DNA from: Leptospira sp.
GTDB lineage: Bacteria > Spirochaetota > Leptospiria > Leptospirales > Leptospiraceae
Assembly: GCA_021413405.1 (NCBI GenBank)
Contig: JAIOQL010000030.1
Span: forward strand, 1 to 9,378
Direction of reading: 5' to 3'
DNA: 9,378 nt
This document shows, piece by piece, positions 1-6,555 of the stretch (positions are counted from its first letter, which is position 1; each line of letters opens with the position of its first letter). The notes below the pieces were generated by a model that worked only from the letters and a program-made list of their open reading frames with translations, did no database searches and was not told the DNA's origin. The translations under genes were made by a program, and so were the position numbers.

Positions 1-770
1 CTGTTTATTGGACATATATGGGCTGGAATTCTCCACTTTCCCTCGGGGCCGAATTGAAGGAGCCTGCAAAAGTGATTCCGAGGGTGATGATTTTCGGTCC
101 TCTCTTCGTAATGGCGATATATTTTTTATTCGCTTTTGTTTTTATTTCTGTGATTCCTTACCACTCTATCGTGGAAGGAAAAATAGATCCCTATTTTCTC
201 GTAGGAAAGCATTTCCTGTTTATGCTGAGCGAAAATCCGACAGGAATTGAACGCATCATACCGACAGCATTATCTTTTCTCATTGCACTTCTTGTTCTTG
301 GAAATGTGAATTCTACTATTGTAACGGGTTCGAGAGTCAGCGTTGCTCTTGCGAGGGACGGCATACTTCCCCAAAAAATCGGCCATCTTGACCGCAAACG
401 TAAAACACCGGTCTATAGTCTTGCGGCGCAAAGTCTCTGGGTGATGGTCCTGATCTTCTTTATCAAAAAAGACAGCGATCTTCTTAATTTTTCATTTATC
501 GCGATTACGTTCCTGTCGGTAATGACTGTGTTTTCGGTTTTTATATTCAGGTTAAAAAAAGAACAAAAACTGGCTCTCTATAGAACTTACCTGTATCCAT
601 TCACACCTCTATTTTATATCATTTGCTCAGCATGCATACTGATCTCAGTTATCATTAATTATGTATTTGAAAAGAATTTATCTGTAATATTATATAGTAT
701 TATTTCGATTTTAGCAGGACTTCTGTTCTTTGAAATCTGGAAACGTGTCAATCGTGATCAAATGAAATGA
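1..770 (+). CDS. APC-superfamily amino acid permease, C-terminal part (5' end outside window)
   Basis: Inner-membrane transporter of the amino acid-polyamine-organocation family, probably moving an amino acid or related amine by cation symport or exchange; the substrate cannot be read. The frame is open from base 3, so the start lies outside the window and 255 residues are visible. It opens with the family's broken-helix region, YMGWNSPLSLGAELKEPAK followed by VIPR, which resembles the conserved 'GW/GWD...E.KNP...PR' segment around TM6. Near bases 335-415 is the second hallmark, ALARDGILPQKIGHL then KTPVYSL, matching the 'ARDG.LP......TP' loop after TM8. About six further hydrophobic segments follow, and the protein ends in QMK. 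The stop overlaps the next gene's start by 4 bp (ATGA at 767-770), which suggests one transcript with translational coupling. The family call is firm, the substrate is unknown, and a cationic or neutral amino acid transporter is a guess. Confidence 0.85.
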   Translation, partial: VYWTYMGWNSPLSLGAELKEPAKVIPRVMIFGPLFVMAIYFLFAFVFISVIPYHSIVEGKIDPYFLVGKHFLFMLSENPTGIERIIPTALSFLIALLVLGNVNSTIVTGSRVSVALARDGILPQKIGHLDRKRKTPVYSLAAQSLWVMVLIFFIKKDSDLLNFSFIAITFLSVMTVFSVFIFRLKKEQKLALYRTYLYPFTPLFYIICSACILISVIINYVFEKNLSVILYSIISILAGLLFFEIWKRVNRDQMK

Positions 771-2854
771 AATTAATTCTTTTACGGATCCGGAATTTAC
801 AGAATCTACCCTTATTTACTTTTGTTTTTGCTCTTCTATCGGGATATTATTGGATACTGATTTTCCGGTTTTGTCATCCGTTTCCTAAATCTGAGTATTT
901 CGGTGTTCTGTTTCTTCAATTTGCGTTTGCATTCGTACCTAATTTCTATAACCGCAGGATTGGGAGGATATTTACAATTGCGGGTGCACTGACCCTGGTG
1001 AGGTTTGGCACTTTTGCCGGAATTTCATACGAAATCATAACGCTTTCAGGTCTTTTCTACGGTGCGATATGCGGAATCATTTCCCGTGAAATCATCCTGG
1101 ACCTGTTCGGAAGAAGAGAAGAATCAGTTTCTGCAACTGAGCCCGACATTTTCAGAAGGTTATTTTTTACAAACCGTGCCGCTGAAATCAAAGAGAATAT
1201 TTTTACAGAAATTAATTTCGGAATACTCTTTTTCCTTTTTGCATTGACCCTGGAACGGTTTCTGACATATTTCAACGCACCCTTTCTGAAAGGTTTTGGA
1301 ACCCTTGAAACATTCTATTTGCCGGGGATTTCATCAAAAATGGCTTTTTCACTGAGCCTGAATGCGATAGACGGGCTGGTTTTTCCGCTTTTATATTTTT
1401 TGGTAGAAGAAAGAACATCACCATTCAATTCTCCACCTTCGAGACATTGGATTCAGGGACTCGTCGCAGGATTTACAATCAATGTGATTGTTGCTATTGC
1501 CCAAAAATTTTATATCAACCAGATTTTTGCGACGAACACAAATCTTTCCCTGAATGTTTTCCGGAACATGGCGCTATTCCGGGATTCGGGAAGTTCTGCA
1601 TGGATCTTTGCAACCCTCATTGGCCTGTTCTTTTACATATCTATGAAAAAGAAAGGGGAATGGAGGAATAGCACACGATATACAATCTTTGCTTTTCTTT
1701 TTTTAATTGCACTTTTTTTGGGAGCAAATCAGGGGAAAGCCTACTTTTTTATACTTCTTCCAACTTTTGCAATTCTCATTCTGTATAATATAATATTTCA
1801 GTCGAAAAAGAAATTAGTCTTCGGAATTATTTTTGCTTTGTCAGTCCTATTAGTGATAGCTATTCCAATTTTACTTATCCGGCTCAATCTCATCAATCGC
1901 GGGCAATACACTCCTGTCAAAATGATTTATGATATTTTTGAGAAAATGGCTGCAAATGGATTCTCCCCAAAATTATTTTGGATATCGATAGATCCGGTGA
2001 GATACCAGTTAAATGCTGCGGCGCTCGAAATATTCTGGAAGAATCCTCTCTTTGGAAACGGTTTGTCTAACCTGATCATTACTCTAAAAGACCCTGCTTT
2101 TCGCACTCCAGGCTCCGAACTGTTTTTGGATAGCCCGGCCTCATTCTATTCCGGAATTTTGTGCGATACCGGAATACTTGGTGCTGTTGTGCTGATTTGC
2201 TGGGCAGGCATCCATTTCTTAATCCGGGGTAAAAAATACTATTTCATGTTTCTTATCCTTCCATTTTTCACAGGATACCAGATTGTTCATCCCGACGGGG
2301 CATTCATCGTGATTTTTGCGTTATGCGGCATTGCGCCGGTTATCTCAAAGAACAGGAATTTATCTGTTTTGGGAAATCTGCTTATCCTCGGGATTTCTTT
2401 TTTCTTTATTATTCATTCTCTTTTTTCAGTAAATAAAGAGGAGTATGGTCCCTATTTCCGGAGCGATAAAACCGGGGTGTACCAGCTTTTCGCATATGAA
2501 CCTCTTAAATCAGGCGCCGGAATGCGCTACCATGTTTTTAAGGGAAAGACTGCCTGGGTAATTTCAAAAAGTCAGAGAATGGAGATAACCCCGTTTCTCG
2601 ACGATTCAACGTCCAGGATAGAGCTGAAACAAAAATGGAGCTTTCTCGATTCTAACCGGAAGGAATTATCAGCAGCCAATCATGAATTGAAAAAAGGGAA
2701 GGTTTTGACTCTGATCTTGCGGATTCCAGAAGGGGCAAAAATTTTGCAGGTTGAGGAATTGAATATGAAAAATGAAATCCGGTTTTATGGGGATACACCT
2801 TTTTGTATCAATTCCACTCAGTTCACTTCAAATAACAGCGTAAAATCTCTTTAA
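767..2854 (+). CDS. O-antigen ligase/polymerase-like polytopic membrane protein
   Basis: 695-residue inner-membrane protein with about 12 hydrophobic segments over residues 15-550 and a mostly soluble tail of about 140 residues (556-695). The part resembling the Wzy_C/O-antigen ligase domain spans about 230-525. It has FRDSGSSAWIFATL (271-284), GKAYFFILL (323-331), and NPLFGNGLSNL (426-436), the counterpart of the family's 'HPLFGVGLGNF'. DSPASFYSGILCDTGILG (455-472) sits where ligases usually have 'HNxYLxxxxExGxxG'. Such proteins join or polymerise lipid-linked glycans on the periplasmic face, as in LPS O-antigen or other surface polysaccharide. The usual His-Asn of the last motif is replaced by Asp-Ser, so the exact activity is uncertain. 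The start is fixed by the ATGA overlap with the permease; there is no clear Shine-Dalgarno sequence, which fits coupled translation. The long C-terminal tail is not part of the typical ligase. Family-level call is fairly sure; polymerase versus ligase is undecided. Confidence 0.75.
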   Translation: MKLILLRIRNLQNLPLFTFVFALLSGYYWILIFRFCHPFPKSEYFGVLFLQFAFAFVPNFYNRRIGRIFTIAGALTLVRFGTFAGISYEIITLSGLFYGAICGIISREIILDLFGRREESVSATEPDIFRRLFFTNRAAEIKENIFTEINFGILFFLFALTLERFLTYFNAPFLKGFGTLETFYLPGISSKMAFSLSLNAIDGLVFPLLYFLVEERTSPFNSPPSRHWIQGLVAGFTINVIVAIAQKFYINQIFATNTNLSLNVFRNMALFRDSGSSAWIFATLIGLFFYISMKKKGEWRNSTRYTIFAFLFLIALFLGANQGKAYFFILLPTFAILILYNIIFQSKKKLVFGIIFALSVLLVIAIPILLIRLNLINRGQYTPVKMIYDIFEKMAANGFSPKLFWISIDPVRYQLNAAALEIFWKNPLFGNGLSNLIITLKDPAFRTPGSELFLDSPASFYSGILCDTGILGAVVLICWAGIHFLIRGKKYYFMFLILPFFTGYQIVHPDGAFIVIFALCGIAPVISKNRNLSVLGNLLILGISFFFIIHSLFSVNKEEYGPYFRSDKTGVYQLFAYEPLKSGAGMRYHVFKGKTAWVISKSQRMEITPFLDDSTSRIELKQKWSFLDSNRKELSAANHELKKGKVLTLILRIPEGAKILQVEELNMKNEIRFYGDTPFCINSTQFTSNNSVKSL

Positions 2855-2880
2855 TAGTTTCGAAGTTTGGGGAAGCCCGG

Positions 2881-2911
2881 AAATAAAAAATCCACCGGTT
2901 GCCCGATGGAT
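2881..2911 (-). terminator. Rho-independent terminator of the small exported-peptide gene
   Basis: Read on the minus strand, bases 2911-2890 form a 9-bp stem (AUCCAUCGG with CCGGUGGAU) closed by a GCAA tetraloop of the stable GNRA class. A UUUUUUAUUU run (2890-2881) follows, beginning at the last base pair of the stem. One pair is G-U on the minus-strand RNA but a C-A mismatch on the plus-strand RNA, so the hairpin is better formed for minus-strand transcripts. It lies 28 bp past the stop codon of the 45-aa gene. It may also weakly terminate the convergent ligase gene ending at 2854, since TCTTTT follows the hairpin on the plus strand. Confidence 0.8.
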
Positions 2912-2938
2912 CTTTTAATGTTAAGCGTTCAAAGAATA

Positions 2939-3076
2939 TTATTTCTTTGGTGCAGGTGCATCTTTAGTTGTTGCATCTTTTTTTGCGTCTTTTTTTGCAT
3001 CTTTTTTGTCGCCAGCAACTAAGCTGATGCTAACGATTGAAAGAACTGCGATTAAGCTCAGTAATAATTTTTTCAT
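2939..3076 (-). CDS. Small exported lysine-rich peptide (45 aa), function unknown
   Basis: A 45-residue protein too short for many gene callers, but well supported. It begins MKKLLLSLIAVLSIVSISL, a typical signal peptide with a basic n-region, hydrophobic core and probable cleavage after LVAG or SLVA near residues 20-22. The mature part is about 24 residues, low-complexity and basic: GDKKDAKKDAKKDA, then TTKDAPAPKK. There is no lipobox cysteine. The ATG follows a near-perfect Shine-Dalgarno sequence (AAGGAGGA, 4 nt spacing). A perfect TTGACA hexamer lies 64 bp upstream of the start, and a clean intrinsic terminator follows, so it appears to be an independently transcribed gene. The KKDA units are encoded by a 12-bp near-repeat with A7 tracts. 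I do not recognise a named family. An abundant periplasmic or secreted polycationic peptide is a reasonable inference; binding to LPS, peptidoglycan or nucleic acid is speculation. Confidence 0.85.
   Translation of the reverse strand: MKKLLLSLIAVLSIVSISLVAGDKKDAKKDAKKDATTKDAPAPKK
2973..3007 (-). repeat. 12-bp tandem near-repeat encoding KKDA units
   Basis: Inside the small peptide gene, the coding strand carries three consecutive copies of a GAYGCAAAAAAA-like unit. The copy at 2997-3007 is one A shorter because its codon context is GAC-AAA-AAA. Two A7 tracts (plus-strand T7 at 2978-2984 and 2990-2996) result. Copy-number change would add or remove four residues in frame; a single-base slip in an A7 tract would frameshift the peptide tail. 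Confidence 0.75.
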
Positions 3077-3080
3077 AGAA

Positions 3081-3088
3081 TCCTCCTT
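3081..3088 (-). promoter_or_regulatory. Strong ribosome binding site of the 45-aa gene
   Basis: The minus strand reads AAGGAGGA, then TTCT, then ATG at 3076. This is nearly full complementarity to the 16S 3' end at short spacing. It is the clearest Shine-Dalgarno in the window and the main reason for accepting the small gene as real and probably well expressed. Confidence 0.85.
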
Positions 3089-3140
3089 CACGAATTATGG
3101 AAATACATCCACGATACAAAGATTTTCGACAAGAAGCAAA

Positions 3141-3146
3141 TGTCAA
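3141..3146 (-). promoter_or_regulatory. Candidate -35 box for the 45-aa gene
   Basis: A perfect TTGACA on the minus strand sits in the 93-bp gap between the ubiE-like stop (3170) and the small gene start (3076). No good TATAAT lies at 16-18 bp; the nearest AT-rich hexamers are ATCTTT at 17 bp and TTGTAT at 21 bp. The -35 element is convincing but the full sigma-70 promoter is tentative. Confidence 0.4.
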
Positions 3147-3169
3147 GAGATTCCTTAAGACTGCTTAAT

Positions 3170-3898
3170 TCAGGTTTTTTCGCCAGAATGAAGGGCAACA
3201 TTTCCGAAGACAAAGTTTTTATACGAAACGGAAGTAAAGCCGGTTTTTTCGAGCAATGTTTTCAGTGTTTCCTGATCGGGGTAATATAGTGAAGAAACAG
3301 GGAGATAATCAAACATATCGTTTTTTCCTCCCCAAAGTACATATCCAATGACTGGAACTATTTTAAAAAAATAAAAATCAGCAAATATTTTTATAAACGA
3401 ATTTCTGACTTTTCCAACGTCAAGATTCATGAAAATTCCGCCTGGTTTCAGAATCCTGAAAATTTCCTGTAGTGCCTTCTCCAGGTTGTTTACATTTCTC
3501 AAACCAAATCCGACTGTAATCACATCGAAATGATTATCCGGAAAATTGCGCAGGTTCGTTGCATCGCCTATCTCGGCAGAAGATTTCACAGAATTGCGAA
3601 GCCGCCCTGCTGCAATATTCAGCATATTTTCCGAGAAATCAACCGCCACTAGCTTATCCACTTCGGGAAGGGAGCTGATCCTAACCGAAATATCACCTGT
3701 TCCACAGCACAGATCCAGGCATACAAGATGTTGTCGGGATCGTTTCCGGATGACATTTGTCAGATAGTTCTTCCAGTGCCTATGAAGGAAAAAACTGTTC
3801 AGGTCATTGAATAGATCATACTTTTTTGCAATTGTATCAAAATTTGTTTTCACAAATTCTGCTTTTTGGGCTGTGTCGGGCATTTCAAAATTTGGCAT
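3170..3898 (-). CDS. ubiE: Demethylmenaquinone methyltransferase (UbiE/MenG/COQ5 family)
   Basis: SAM-dependent C-methyltransferase of about family-typical length (242 aa; cytoplasmic or membrane-associated) that performs the last methylation of menaquinone, and of ubiquinone where present. Visible signatures in order are VKTNFDTIAKKYDLFNDLNS (16-35, the family's 'MFDxIAxxYDxxN'), the SAM motif LDLCCGTGD (61-69), AVDFSENML (85-93), VGFGLRNV (129-136), ILKPGG (149-154), and the C-terminal YLPVSSLYYPDQE (198-210). All key regions are present with no frameshift. In leptospires I would expect menaquinone to be the product, so menG is an equally good symbol. It lies downstream of the MeaB-like gene in the same direction with an 88-bp gap. 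Start: ATG at 3898 has only a weak Shine-Dalgarno; a second in-frame ATG at 3883 (residue 6) also fits homologues and is a real alternative. Confidence 0.92.
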   Translation of the reverse strand: MPNFEMPDTAQKAEFVKTNFDTIAKKYDLFNDLNSFFLHRHWKNYLTNVIRKRSRQHLVCLDLCCGTGDISVRISSLPEVDKLVAVDFSENMLNIAAGRLRNSVKSSAEIGDATNLRNFPDNHFDVITVGFGLRNVNNLEKALQEIFRILKPGGIFMNLDVGKVRNSFIKIFADFYFFKIVPVIGYVLWGGKNDMFDYLPVSSLYYPDQETLKTLLEKTGFTSVSYKNFVFGNVALHSGEKT

Positions 3899-3909
3899 GT
3901 TTATTACTC

Positions 3910-3937
3910 AGTATAATTTTTCCGGCTGACCGGACAA
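3910..3937 (-). promoter_or_regulatory. Candidate sigma-70 promoter before the ubiE-like gene
   Basis: On the minus strand, TTGTCC (3937-3932; 4 of 6 matches to TTGACA) is separated by 16 bp from TATACT (3915-3910; 5 of 6 matches to TATAAT). Initiation would be expected near 3902-3904, only about 4-6 nt before ATG 3898 but about 20 nt before ATG 3883. If real, the transcript is almost leaderless or the downstream ATG is used. The spacer contains a 5-bp CCGG-type hairpin with no U-run. Confidence 0.35.
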
Positions 3938-3986
3938 GGATAGTATTTTTCGTAGGGGAAGGCCTTTCCTGTTGAATCGCCCATTC

Positions 3987-4958
3987 TTATTTTATCAGGA
4001 GCGAAACGATTTTTCTTGCGGAATCTTCGAGAGAAGAAGGGTCTTTTCTGAACTCTTCGAGAATATTCAGAACATTCTTGTCTTTTCGCTTCGCTATATT
4101 CAGTTTGTCCAGGATCTCTTCTTCAATGTGCTGCCAAAGCCACTTTTCATTTTGGATTTCTCTTTTCTTTGATATCAGGTCGTTTGCTTTTTTTATGAAA
4201 TCAAGCACCAGATCCCATGATTCCTTTATCCCCTCACCATTTATCGCACTGACTGTATTCACAGGCGCACTCCAGAAATCATATTTTGGCTGAACAAACG
4301 AAAGTGCATTTTTAAATTCTGATCGCGCATTCTCTGCATTCAGTTTATTTTTTCCATCCGCCTTGTTCACCAGAATGATATCTGACAATTCCATGATTCC
4401 TTTCTTGATTCCCTGGAGTTCATCTCCTGCACCTGCGATGAGCAATAACAGGAAAAGATCTGTCATTTCGGAAACGGCAACTTCTGACTGACCGACACCG
4501 ACTGTTTCAACGAGGATCACGTTATAGCCTGCGGCTTCGCACAGCCTGATGGATTCCCGCGTTCTCCTCGCGACACCGCCTAACGTACCGCCGGAAGGTG
4601 AAGGGCGAATGAATGCATTTTTGTTTTGTGCCAGTCCCGGCATTCGTGTTTTGTCTCCCAGGATGCTGCCCCCGGTTACCGGTGAACTCGGATCGACAGC
4701 AAGAACTGCGACCCTGTTGCCGAGTGAGATTATATAGAGCCCGAATGCTTCGATGAAAGTTGATTTTCCTGCTCCCGGGGCTCCGCTGATCCCGATCCGG
4801 ATCGTTTCCCTTTTCGTTTTCTCAATGACCGAGAGGAGATTTTTTGCCAACTCACGATCTTCCGGGCGGCTGCTTTCCGTCAGAGTAATTGCTTTTGCGA
4901 GCGCGCGATTGTCTCCGGCTAAAAGTTTTTCACTGAGATTTTCAGCCCCGGTCTGCAT
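3987..4958 (-). CDS. meaB: Methylmalonyl-CoA mutase-associated GTPase MeaB (ArgK/G3E-type)
   Basis: P-loop GTPase of the MeaB/ArgK/MMAA family, the chaperone that gates loading of adenosylcobalamin into methylmalonyl-CoA mutase or a related acyl-CoA mutase and protects it from inactivation. The length of 323 aa is typical. Motifs: Walker A GAPGAGKST (59-67), AVDPSSPVTGGSILGDKTRM (87-106, strongly diagnostic of this family), GGTLGGVARRT (123-133), the switch region ETVGVGQSE (151-159), AGAGDELQGIKKG (175-187), and the guanine-specificity NKAD (198-201). All are intact. No mutase subunit is visible in the window, so its partner must be encoded elsewhere. The ATG lies 4 bp after the stop of the MazG-like gene and has no recognisable Shine-Dalgarno sequence, so it is probably translated by coupling within the same mRNA. 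Older names such as LAO/AO transport ATPase refer to this same family. Confidence 0.93.
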   Translation of the reverse strand: MQTGAENLSEKLLAGDNRALAKAITLTESSRPEDRELAKNLLSVIEKTKRETIRIGISGAPGAGKSTFIEAFGLYIISLGNRVAVLAVDPSSPVTGGSILGDKTRMPGLAQNKNAFIRPSPSGGTLGGVARRTRESIRLCEAAGYNVILVETVGVGQSEVAVSEMTDLFLLLLIAGAGDELQGIKKGIMELSDIILVNKADGKNKLNAENARSEFKNALSFVQPKYDFWSAPVNTVSAINGEGIKESWDLVLDFIKKANDLISKKREIQNEKWLWQHIEEEILDKLNIAKRKDKNVLNILEEFRKDPSSLEDSARKIVSLLIK

Positions 4959-4962
4959 TTTT

Positions 4963-5313
4963 CTAAGTTAGTTTCGGATTATTTTTGTGCCTTTCCGAAT
5001 CCCTTTTTGTGTTTTTATCAATAGTATGCCGTATGGATTCTTCCAGTGAAATCCCTGTCTGGTTTGCAATACATATCAGAACAAAAAGGATGTCGCCCAT
5101 TTCCGATTTCAATGAGTCCGGGTCCTCCCCTTTTTTGAAAGACTGGTCACCAAAACGACGCGCCATGATTCTTGAAAATTCTCCAACTTCTTCCATGAGA
5201 ATTGCGAGGTTGGTCAGTTCCGAAAAATACCTGACTCCGAATTGGCTGATCCATTCATCAACCAGTTTCTGCGCGTCTGAATATGTCAGTGCCATCCCGT
5301 TTTTTTGCGTCAC
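4963..5313 (-). CDS. MazG-like nucleotide pyrophosphohydrolase
   Basis: Small all-alpha NTP pyrophosphohydrolase of the MazG/dUTPase superfamily, expected to hydrolyse (d)NTPs or modified nucleotides to the monophosphate and pyrophosphate with Mg2+. With the GTG start it has 116 residues. The metal-binding signature is complete: EEVGE (41-45) and, 25 residues on, EMGD (71-74), fitting the EExxE...ExxD pattern. The single short domain resembles the stand-alone MazG-like group, not the two-domain E. coli MazG. Start choice: GTG at 5313 overlaps the upstream gene's stop as GTGA, with a GGAAAG-type Shine-Dalgarno about 9 nt before it. ATG at 5295 also matches where homologues begin. ATG at 5358 would add 15 unrelated residues inside the upstream gene and seems less likely. 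It ends 4 bp before the MeaB-like gene. Substrate unknown; house-cleaning of the nucleotide pool is the usual inference. Confidence 0.85.
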   Translation of the reverse strand: MTQKNGMALTYSDAQKLVDEWISQFGVRYFSELTNLAILMEEVGEFSRIMARRFGDQSFKKGEDPDSLKSEMGDILFVLICIANQTGISLEESIRHTIDKNTKRDSERHKNNPKLT

Positions 5314-6350
5314 TTCGGCAGGCTTTCCAGGAGGATGTCCGTAATTTCGTTGTAACACCCCCCGCTCAAATGATGGACATCCACGAATTTTTTGCAGCGT
5401 ATCGAATTTGTATATTTTCCGAGTTCAAGAAATGGTACGTCATGCGACATGGCTTCCTGTCGCCTGTCAGCCAGCCATGTTCTGTAGAACCCGGACTCAT
5501 TCATCAGGGTTTCCAGATATCTTGAGACAAATGGTTTATATACAAGAAGTTTTATTCCGTTGGCTTTGCAGAATGAAAGAAATTTTGAATAAAAAATCTT
5601 CTGTGTTGCTGACTCCCTGTAGCCGGCAAATGTTTTTTTATAATATTCGATACCTTCGCGGTCAAGGGCGGATTCCGGTACCTCGTGAATAATTGGATTC
5701 GGGATTCCGCCATTGTTTTTTATCGTAGCAAGGTGCACCATGGTCTGAAGGAATTCGAGCTGATCTGTTGCTCCAGGTGAAAATATTCTTTTTGAAGCAG
5801 CTCCCGGGCGAAATGGAAAACGCACTACATCAAACAGATTTGCAGAAGAGAATGCCTCCAGTTCTTTTGCCGAAAAGTTGTTCCTGTTCTTGAACATGAA
5901 TTCCCAGTCATAAGAAAATTTAATTGCATAATTATTTGCGCTTTCCAGAAAAATGTCGGGGATTGTTTCAAAGACTGCATAATCAATTTTCACACCTTCT
6001 TTTTGAATTTTTTCCAGATAGTAATAAAGGTAAGAAGGAGGTGCCATCGGTGCAGAAAAATTATATGTAGTGATCCGGTTCCCCGTTTTTTTATAAATAT
6101 ATTCTGTTGAAAATTCTCCCATGTGTGATGTCCCAAAGAGGATTAGAAGCCTGTCTTTAGGAGTGCGGTTTCGCTCATAATTCTTTAATTGGTCGAGAAG
6201 AGCTTTTTTTTCATCATAAAAAGAGAATTCTATTCTCGTTTCCGTGTATTTTCGTACGGATTGAAGTCCGAAGAGTTTATCAAATAGAAATAAAAATATT
6301 GCAAGCAGAAGGGGAATGAAAAGGATCCGGTTTGTGAGGAATGTTTCCAT
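5310..6350 (-). CDS. DUF1574-type, membrane-anchored SGNH-like protein
   Basis: 346-residue protein with one N-terminal hydrophobic anchor (about 8-27) and a large extracytoplasmic domain. It resembles the DUF1574 family, which I know as a multi-copy family in leptospires. The fold is probably SGNH hydrolase/acyltransferase-like: ILFGTSHMGEF (70-80) gives a nucleophile block with Ser75, TYNFSAP (95-101) a likely Asn-containing block, and FVDVHHLSGG (322-331) the C-terminal DxxH pair Asp324/His327. Related SGNH proteins add or remove acetyl groups on surface polysaccharides, so a role in envelope glycan modification is a sensible inference, but no substrate can be read. It is the first gene of a minus-strand cluster and overlaps the MazG-like gene by 4 bp. 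ATG 6350 is the first possible in-frame start; no Shine-Dalgarno precedes it, and a TATAAT sequence abuts it, so expression signals are unclear. Confidence 0.75.
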   Translation of the reverse strand: METFLTNRILFIPLLLAIFLFLFDKLFGLQSVRKYTETRIEFSFYDEKKALLDQLKNYERNRTPKDRLLILFGTSHMGEFSTEYIYKKTGNRITTYNFSAPMAPPSYLYYYLEKIQKEGVKIDYAVFETIPDIFLESANNYAIKFSYDWEFMFKNRNNFSAKELEAFSSANLFDVVRFPFRPGAASKRIFSPGATDQLEFLQTMVHLATIKNNGGIPNPIIHEVPESALDREGIEYYKKTFAGYRESATQKIFYSKFLSFCKANGIKLLVYKPFVSRYLETLMNESGFYRTWLADRRQEAMSHDVPFLELGKYTNSIRCKKFVDVHHLSGGCYNEITDILLESLPK

Positions 6351-6504
6351 ATTATAAACATAGTGTTTACGGAAGGTTAGAAAAAACCAGAAAAAAACTC
6401 TAGCAATGAGCCTTTACGAAATCTTTTTTAGCCCGGGAAAGAGCGCAACGATGAAGTTCGATAAATTTTATTGTATTGCAATCCATCGCTGGAATTGAAT
6501 ACAG

Positions 6505-6510
6505 TTGACA
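6505..6510 (+). promoter_or_regulatory. Candidate -35 box for the acidic-protein/repeat-protein genes
   Basis: A perfect TTGACA lies 46 bp upstream of the ATG at 6556 within the 205-bp divergent gap 6351-6555. The matching -10 is poor: TGTCGA lies at 17 bp, and the better hexamers TCATTA or GATCAT are at 23 and 21 bp. It is the only sigma-70-like element seen ahead of this two-gene unit. The rest of the gap holds T/A tracts and no evident gene. Confidence 0.35.
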
Positions 6511-6543
6511 CGATTATTTTTCCGGATTGTCGATCATTAATTG

Positions 6544-6550
6544 AAGGAGA
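6544..6550 (+). promoter_or_regulatory. Ribosome binding site that fixes the start at 6556
   Basis: AAGGAGA followed by ATTGT and then ATG at 6556-6558 is a standard Shine-Dalgarno at 5-nt spacing. A TTG codon at 6541 is in frame but is immediately followed by this Shine-Dalgarno, so the TTG would place the RBS inside the coding region and is rejected as the start. Confidence 0.8.
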
Positions 6551-6555
6551 ATTGT

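Noticed and set aside
3115..3146. TTGTCGA heptamer found downstream of both TTGACA boxes (minus strand here, plus strand at 6528-6534) as a shared operator
   Set aside because: The distance from TTGACA differs (8 versus 16 bp), the motif is short and not symmetric, and two occurrences in 9 kb can be chance.
3153..3180. Possible plus-strand terminator (TTAAG-ACTG-CTTAA with a following T6)
   Set aside because: The stem is short and A/T-rich, the outer CCT/AGG pairing needs a bulge, and no plus-strand gene ends nearby. Not strong enough to list.
3921..3934. TCCGG-loop-CCGGA hairpin between meaB and ubiE
   Set aside because: Only 5 bp and no U-run on either strand; it lies in the spacer of a candidate promoter. 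Neither a convincing terminator nor an operator.
4985..5344. 119-codon open frame on the plus strand opposite the MazG-like gene
   Set aside because: It is fully antisense to a gene with intact catalytic motifs, has no RBS and encodes no recognisable domain, so it is a shadow frame.
6351..6356. Perfect TATAAT on the minus strand directly before the DUF1574-type gene
   Set aside because: It abuts the ATG at 6350, so transcription would start inside the coding region, and no -35 hexamer lies at 16-18 bp. No alternative downstream start fits. Probably chance in AT-rich DNA.
6361..6440. A/T-tract region in the divergent gap as an attenuator or small RNA
   Set aside because: T-runs are present on the minus strand but the only adjacent pairing is about 3 bp (CTC/GAG); no stable hairpin, promoter pair or gene-like structure is visible.
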